Positions 5,891-7,365 of a DNA stretch of 7,365 nucleotides are shown piece by piece. Made by a program: the position numbers and the translations under genes. The notes beneath the pieces are model-generated. The model was not told where the DNA came from, made no database searches, and saw only the letters and a list, made by a program, of their open reading frames with translations. The stretch comes from Methanobacterium sp. Its GTDB lineage: Archaea > Methanobacteriota > Methanobacteria > Methanobacteriales > Methanobacteriaceae. Where the stretch lies: contig PLXT01000017.1 in the NCBI GenBank assembly GCA_003151535.1, positions 1 through 7,365 on the forward strand, written 5' to 3'. Each line of letters opens with the position of its first letter. Positions within the stretch are counted from its first letter, which is position 1.

Positions 5891-7365
5891 ATGAACGAGA
5901 AATATGTAATAGCGGTAGATATAGGAACTAGTGGTATTAGAGCACAGGCCCTAAATCTTGAGACTTCAAAGGTAATTTCTACTGCTATCACAATTAGACA
6001 CCCACTGCCTGGTGCTAATGTAGTGGATCACCTCCACTTCGCAATAGAAGTGGGTAAAGAAACAACACACAAAATCCTTATTAACACAATTAATGATGTG
6101 ATAAAAAATTTAGGTATAAAACTTGAAAACGTTGAGAGAGTGGCTGTCTGCGGTAACCCCATACAACTTTCTTTATTCCATAACATAGAAATCAGAGATT
6201 TAGCATACTGGGGTGAGAAAGCCCTTAAAAGATTGAATATAACTCCACCATCAAGAGATGCTACAATTACATCACCGGATGAAATAGGACTAGAAGTAAA
6301 TCAAAAAGCTAAAATATACATTCCCCCAGCTATAAAACATGAAATTGGAGCCGATGCACTTGCCATGCTATATAAATCAGGTATTTTAGAAAAAAAAGGC
6401 ATTTTTTTGGTTGTTGATTTTGGAACTAATGCTGAAATAGCTCTGGTCATAAATGGAGAAGTTTATACATGTTCAGCCGCAGCAGGACCTGCCATAGAAG
6501 GACAAATGATAGAAAAAGGTAGGTTAGCTTCTCCAGGGACAATCTGTGATTTTGAACTTATTGATTCCGGATGGAAAAGCTATGTGCTGGACGATGAAAT
6601 CATAGTCAAAGAAGGAAATATAGTTGATCCTGCAACTGGAAAGACTCTCTTAAAAGGGGAGATGGATGGTAAATCCAAAGGTATAACTGGAACAGGAGTA
6701 ATTGCCGCTTTCAGTTTAGGTTTAGATACTGGTTTAATATCTCTTCCCAAAATAAAAAGTCCTGATCACATGATCCATCTGCAAGATGGAATTTATCTAT
6801 CAGAAAAGGATATAATCATGATAGGCAAGGCACGGGGAGCTTTTAGAGCTGCTTATTTAACTCTGGCAGAAGAAGCAGAAATTCTTTTAACTGAAATTGA
6901 TTCAACTTATATGGCCGGAGCATCAGGGTTCTATGTGGATCCACTTAAATCCTTGGCTGTTGGACAGATACCACCATCTTCTCAGGATATTTATCAACTA
7001 GGAAACACTTCTTTGGCAATGGCCCGAGATATAGCTTTGAATCCAGATCTCCTCGGGAAATTACAAGAAATAGCGAAAGGTATGCGGAACAGGCATATAA
7101 TGCTGGCCACATCATCGATTTTTGAAAAAATATATTCTTTAGAACTAGCAATGTGCGAGCAGGGTATGCCATTCTGGATGTATAATGACTGGCTGAATAA
7201 GTACGGTTACCAGAAGATATCTCCACGGGTTTCCAACCCTCAGATACATAAAATTTTCGAACGGGACATATCAGAACTGGGTAAAGATGGTCTAAAAATA
7301 GTTAAAATCAATTCCACATTGAAGGCAGATTTTGAAGGATGCACAAATTGCATGACATGTATGAA
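5891..7365 (+). CDS. RamA/MapA-like ATP-dependent corrinoid reductive activator (partial, 3' end outside window)
   Basis: Corrinoid proteins such as MtaC are inactivated when Co(I) oxidises to Co(II). RamA-type activators use ATP hydrolysis and iron-sulfur clusters to reduce them again. The frame is open for 491 codons from ATG 5891 to the window end. It shows the ASKHA/DUF4445 nucleotide-binding pattern: VDIGTSGIRAQAL (9-21), VVDFGTNAEIAL (174-185), AGPAIEGQMI (198-207), GITGTGVIAAFSLGL (264-278), LSEKDIIMIGKARGAFRAA (about 304-322) and AGASGFYVDP (about 342-351). At the far end CTNCMTC (Cys484, 487, 490) begins a C-terminal 4Fe-4S motif. RamA of Methanosarcina is about 540 aa with such clusters at its C-terminus, so some 50 residues are probably missing here. 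There is no N-terminal 2Fe-2S domain as in bacterial RACo. The neighbouring mtaBC makes MtaC the obvious client. It has its own candidate promoter, and the upstream gap of 219 bp argues against simple cotranscription. Confidence 0.9.
   Translation, partial: MNEKYVIAVDIGTSGIRAQALNLETSKVISTAITIRHPLPGANVVDHLHFAIEVGKETTHKILINTINDVIKNLGIKLENVERVAVCGNPIQLSLFHNIEIRDLAYWGEKALKRLNITPPSRDATITSPDEIGLEVNQKAKIYIPPAIKHEIGADALAMLYKSGILEKKGIFLVVDFGTNAEIALVINGEVYTCSAAAGPAIEGQMIEKGRLASPGTICDFELIDSGWKSYVLDDEIIVKEGNIVDPATGKTLLKGEMDGKSKGITGTGVIAAFSLGLDTGLISLPKIKSPDHMIHLQDGIYLSEKDIIMIGKARGAFRAAYLTLAEEAEILLTEIDSTYMAGASGFYVDPLKSLAVGQIPPSSQDIYQLGNTSLAMARDIALNPDLLGKLQEIAKGMRNRHIMLATSSIFEKIYSLELAMCEQGMPFWMYNDWLNKYGYQKISPRVSNPQIHKIFERDISELGKDGLKIVKINSTLKADFEGCTNCMTCM

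Noticed and set aside
6945..7226. Minus-strand 93-codon frame inside the activator gene
   Set aside because: The plus-strand frame carries conserved activator motifs across the same bases.

Overview
The window looks like AT-rich chromosomal DNA of a methanogenic archaeon, most likely of the order Methanobacteriales. This rests on the methanol-methyltransferase genes, the archaeal SD sequences (GGTGA, GGAG), the TATA-type promoters, the oligo-T terminators, and a class II tRNA-Leu with no encoded CCA. The genus cannot be fixed from the sequence alone.

Left part (1-3300): an eroded, gene-poor stretch. It opens with an AT-rich leader carrying a TATA-like box and a 9-bp inverted repeat. A broken HNH-endonuclease-like gene follows (265-693, two frameshifts, one internal stop, truncated zinc/HNH core). 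Next come an intact but unrecognised 140-aa gene on the minus strand (721-1143) and a tRNA-Leu(CAG) on the minus strand (1304-1386). After these lie a 44-aa basic peptide gene that may itself be frameshifted (1646-1780) and a broken DUF169-family gene (1861-2566, one frameshift, one stop). The last items are an intact VOC/glyoxalase-fold gene on the minus strand (2640-2993) and a C-terminal scrap of an HxlR-type regulator (3095-3220). The gaps hold short inverted and direct repeats, TATA-like boxes and T-runs.

Right part (3300-7365): a methanol-activation module, all on the plus strand and intact apart from the window edge. mtaB (methanol:corrinoid methyltransferase, all three zinc ligands present) is followed 14 bp later by mtaC (its corrinoid protein, DxHxxG motif present). 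An 11-T run ends that unit. After a 219-bp gap with its own candidate promoter comes a RamA/MapA-like ATP-dependent corrinoid reductive activator (5891 to beyond the window edge). It has an ASKHA/DUF4445-type core and the start of a C-terminal cysteine cluster.

How the genes work together: MtaB moves the methyl group of methanol to Co(I) on MtaC. A methylcobamide:CoM methyltransferase (MtaA, not in this window) would pass it to coenzyme M. The activator would reduce MtaC that has oxidised to inactive Co(II). The parts I find least explained are the long mtaB leader, which has an orphan strong SD and an overlapping AUU-initiated frame, and an 8-mer (TTAACATT) that recurs in the gaps before mtaB and before the activator gene. 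No wholly new system is evident.
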